Source: JBBRXJ01 sp038248505 (GTDB lineage Bacteria; Bacteroidota; Bacteroidia; Bacteroidales; JBBRXJ01). Taken from it: a DNA stretch of 8,488 nt. The stretch lies in the NCBI GenBank assembly GCA_038248505.1, contig JBBRXJ010000105.1, positions 1-8,488 on the forward strand, given 5' to 3'. The notes below the pieces were generated by a model, which had not been told where the DNA came from, made no database searches, and worked only from the letters and a program-made list of their open reading frames with translations. Shown here in pieces: positions 6,408 through 8,488 of the stretch; position 1 is the stretch's first letter, and every line of letters starts with the position of its first letter. The position numbers and the translations under genes are program-made.

Positions 6408-6777
6408 AATATTATTCCTTAATTTTTATTTGATTCTGCATAATGATATACCAAAGACAAATTTCATTCTAAAACACCAAAGCAGTTAGCTGCGGCGAAT
6501 GCCTCAGCGTCCTGCTTTCATTGATATATAAAAGATATGCTTTCATTATAAATCAGTAAATATCTAATTGGTGTACGATTGAGCTGAATCGAAAATGTTA
6601 TATGATTTCTTTAGCTATTAGTATTATGACAGTATGATAATTGCCATTCAGGGCTAAATATTTGCCTCAAATGAAACATCATTGCCGCTATTCAATGTTT
6701 TGCATTCTGAAATGATTCTTCTTTGAAATCGGCAACTAACCATTTCTACAAACGATAATTGCAATTTTACTTAAGTA
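6408..6777. other. intergenic region between histidine kinase and tetR promoter
   Basis: No convincing gene was found on either strand. The region holds the compound hairpin at 6479-6518. There is also a 10-bp palindrome AATTGCAATT at 6757-6766, just after the kinase stop, and a widely spaced inverted pair TTGCCG/CGGCAA (about 6684 and 6730). The longest plausible open stretch I noted on the minus strand is about 29 codons, with no family resemblance. Confidence 0.6.
6479..6518. repeat. compound palindromic hairpin element
   Basis: Three nested stems share one axis: AAAGCAG (6479-6485) with CTGCTTT (6512-6518), GCTG (6489-6492) with CAGC (6505-6508), and GGC (6494-6496) with GCC (6501-6503) around a GAAT-type tetraloop (6497-6500). 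They are separated by a symmetric 3x3 internal loop and one C-T mismatch. It is GC-rich in an AT-rich gap. On the minus strand it is followed by GGTGTTTTAG, a poor T tract, so it could be a weak terminator for the kinase transcript, a REP-like element, or part of a structured transcript. Confidence 0.6.
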
Positions 6778-8488
6778 TTACTTGAGATATTGGTTCATTT
6801 TTCTTAATAGGGTTGCGGTATCTATCGGTTTTGTGATATAATCGTTGCATCCAGCGCCAATAGCTCTATCTTCATCGCCTTGCATGGCAAATGCAGTTTG
6901 GGCAATAATAGGAACCGTGCAATTATTTTTTCGAATAAGAATAGTGGCATCAATCCCTGTCATTTTGGGCATTTGAATATCCATTAAGATAATGTCGGGT
7001 GCGGTTTCATCACAAATTCGTACTGCTTCTTCTCCGTTTTGTGCCCAGCTAATTATAATGCCTGTATATATTAAGATTGCTTCTAAAAACATAAAGTTTG
7101 AGCGATCATCTTCTGCAATTAGCACTTTTTTGTTGGCCCAATAGTATTCAAGCGTAGCGTCATCATTACCCGAAATAATAATTGATTTTGTTTGTGGTTT
7201 ATAGGGTAGTGATAGGTAAAAGTTTGAACCTTGTCCAGAAACAGATTCAACCCATATTCGGCCATTCATTAAGCGGCTTAATTCCTTTGAAATTGCTAAT
7301 CCTAATCCCGTACCACCATATTTCCGGGTTGAACTATCATCAACCTGTTTGAAGCGCTCAAAAACTAAATTTTGAAATTCAATAGGTATTCCTATCCCAG
7401 TATCTTTTACAGAAAAGAGTAATTGATTGTCTTCTGTTAGATTATAACTGACAGTAATGCTTCCATTACTTGTGAACTTCATAGCGTTCCCTATCAAGTT
7501 TATCAATATTTGTTGCAAACGATTAGCATCAATACTTACGGTACTCGCACCTTGAGAGAATGCTTTATTGAATATAAGTTCGATGTTGAGTTTATTGTTA
7601 TACTTTTTTTCATTTTCAAATAAATTTTGCAATTCATCAAACAATATGTTTAAATCATTGATTGATTCGCTAATGCTAAGTTGCCCTGCTTCAATTTTTG
7701 ATATGTCTATAATATCGTTAATGATATTTAATAGCTGCTTACTATTATTTACAATTAGATCAAGAAATAATTTTCGTTTTTCTTCTTTTTGTGTTCCACG
7801 TTGTAGCAATTCAGCAAAGCCAATAACAGCATTCATTGGAGTGCGTATTTCATGACTCATGTTGGCTAAAAAAGCGGATTTGAGTTTATCTGACTCTTGT
7901 GCCATTTCTTTTGCCTTAATAAGTTCTTGTTGTACATCTTTTAAATAGGTGATGTCACGTGCAATTGTTAAAACATATTCTTCATTATTAATTGGAATAA
8001 TATTTGCTGAAACTAAAACCGTTTTTGTAGATCCATTTGCACAGAGATATTCGGTTTCCATATTCTCAATCCCTCCTTTTTGTTTGAGAACATAAAGAAA
8101 ATTTAGAAATAGAACATCGTTTTTCCAAAGAGAAATGTCACTCCAATTCCGTTTCAAAATGGATGCTGAATTATACCCCGTTAGATTTGTGAAACTAATA
8201 TTTGTTTCAATGTACATACCATCTGATAAACGATTCATGTGTATAGCATCAGGGCTGTTACTAAATGCAGTTTTAAATTTCTGTTCACTTTCTTTAAGTG
8301 ATTTAAGGGCCGTTGTTCTTTGAATAACTACTGATGATTGTTGCAATAATGCTTCCGTAAGCACTTTGTTTACTTCACTTGTTTCGTTTCGAGTTATTAT
8401 TGTTAAATTCCCATATAGATGATCATCCCAATACATTCCAATTATATATAAATCGTGTATATTAAGGAGTTTTAGAATAGGGGTGAGC
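6778..8488 (-). CDS. hybrid sensor histidine kinase/response regulator, 5' end outside window
   Basis: The frame is open from the window edge: 17 codons (ending NIHDLYIIG) precede the first Met at 8436, and together with MYWDDHLYGNLTIIT and the QQSSVVIQR helix they read like the end of a GAF domain. The gene therefore starts outside the window. Numbering from that Met, a PAS domain spans about 49-165 and a short coiled linker about 165-188. HisKA has phospho-acceptor His195 in SHEIRTP. HATPase has the N box with Asn317, G1 box DTGIGI (Asp345), F box and G2 GGTGLGLAI (374-382). A C-terminal receiver has Asp443/Asp444, phospho-acceptor Asp486 in LMDIQMP, Thr514 and Lys536. All catalytic residues are present. 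No transmembrane segment, HPt or DNA-binding domain is visible, so phosphate must pass to a separate partner. It reads towards tetR but is separated by 462 bp, and a functional link to the transporter is unproven. Confidence 0.93.
   Translation of the reverse strand, partial: LTPILKLLNIHDLYIIGMYWDDHLYGNLTIITRNETSEVNKVLTEALLQQSSVVIQRTTALKSLKESEQKFKTAFSNSPDAIHMNRLSDGMYIETNISFTNLTGYNSASILKRNWSDISLWKNDVLFLNFLYVLKQKGGIENMETEYLCANGSTKTVLVSANIIPINNEEYVLTIARDITYLKDVQQELIKAKEMAQESDKLKSAFLANMSHEIRTPMNAVIGFAELLQRGTQKEEKRKLFLDLIVNNSKQLLNIINDIIDISKIEAGQLSISESINDLNILFDELQNLFENEKKYNNKLNIELIFNKAFSQGASTVSIDANRLQQILINLIGNAMKFTSNGSITVSYNLTEDNQLLFSVKDTGIGIPIEFQNLVFERFKQVDDSSTRKYGGTGLGLAISKELSRLMNGRIWVESVSGQGSNFYLSLPYKPQTKSIIISGNDDATLEYYWANKKVLIAEDDRSNFMFLEAILIYTGIIISWAQNGEEAVRICDETAPDIILMDIQMPKMTGIDATILIRKNNCTVPIIAQTAFAMQGDEDRAIGAGCNDYITKPIDTATLLRKMNQYLK

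Noticed and set aside
6657..6746. Minus-strand frame of about 29 codons after the kinase gene
   Set aside because: Short, no recognisable family, and overlaps a widely spaced inverted repeat; not supportable as a gene.
7568..8323. Two plus-strand open frames (7568-7855 and 8135-8323)
   Set aside because: Both are antisense to the HisKA/HATPase and PAS regions of the histidine kinase, whose catalytic motifs are intact.

Overview
The window looks like a chromosomal segment of a member of the Bacteroidota. It is AT-rich, its genes lack strong Shine-Dalgarno sequences, and one promoter matches the Bacteroidota type (TAnnTTTG with an upstream TTG). The families present also fit: a LolA-like lipoprotein-sorting protein, paired FtsX-type permeases and a GAF/PAS hybrid histidine kinase. 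All recognised genes lie on the minus strand, so transcription runs from high to low coordinates.

Right part (6778-8488): the C-terminal 569 codons of a hybrid histidine kinase (end of a GAF-like domain, PAS, HisKA, HATPase, receiver). The reading frame stays open to the window edge, so its 5' end is missing. A gap of 462 bp follows (6316-6777). It holds a 40-nt compound hairpin and the promoter/operator of a TetR-family gene.

Centre (308-6315): a six-gene co-directional cluster. In transcription order it is a TetR regulator, a secreted LolA-like protein (PF17131 type), two FtsX/MacB-type permeases of equal length (407 aa each), their ATPase, and an outer-membrane beta-barrel protein. Together these could form a route across the envelope: the ABC complex extracts or presents a hydrophobic substrate at the inner membrane, the LolA-like protein carries it through the periplasm, and the barrel acts at the outer membrane. 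The substrate is unknown. The barrel carries a GRQ-x3-WG / NPND / RPG pattern that recalls the proteobacterial DUF1302 barrels, which are often encoded beside LolA-like DUF1329 proteins and RND pumps. Here an ABC transporter takes the place of the RND pump. The TetR operator overlaps the -7 box of the tetR promoter, so the regulator very probably represses itself and possibly the cluster.

Two gaps inside the cluster contain degenerate copies, in opposite orientation, of a small repeat with a GCCGCGGCG core. One supplies the ATPase stop codon and the other abuts the start codon of the first permease.

Left part (1-307): a 56-nt stem-loop that can act as a terminator in both directions closes the cluster. 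Beyond it, running off the edge, is the beginning of an IS1595-family (ISXO2-like) transposase gene, so an insertion sequence borders the cluster.
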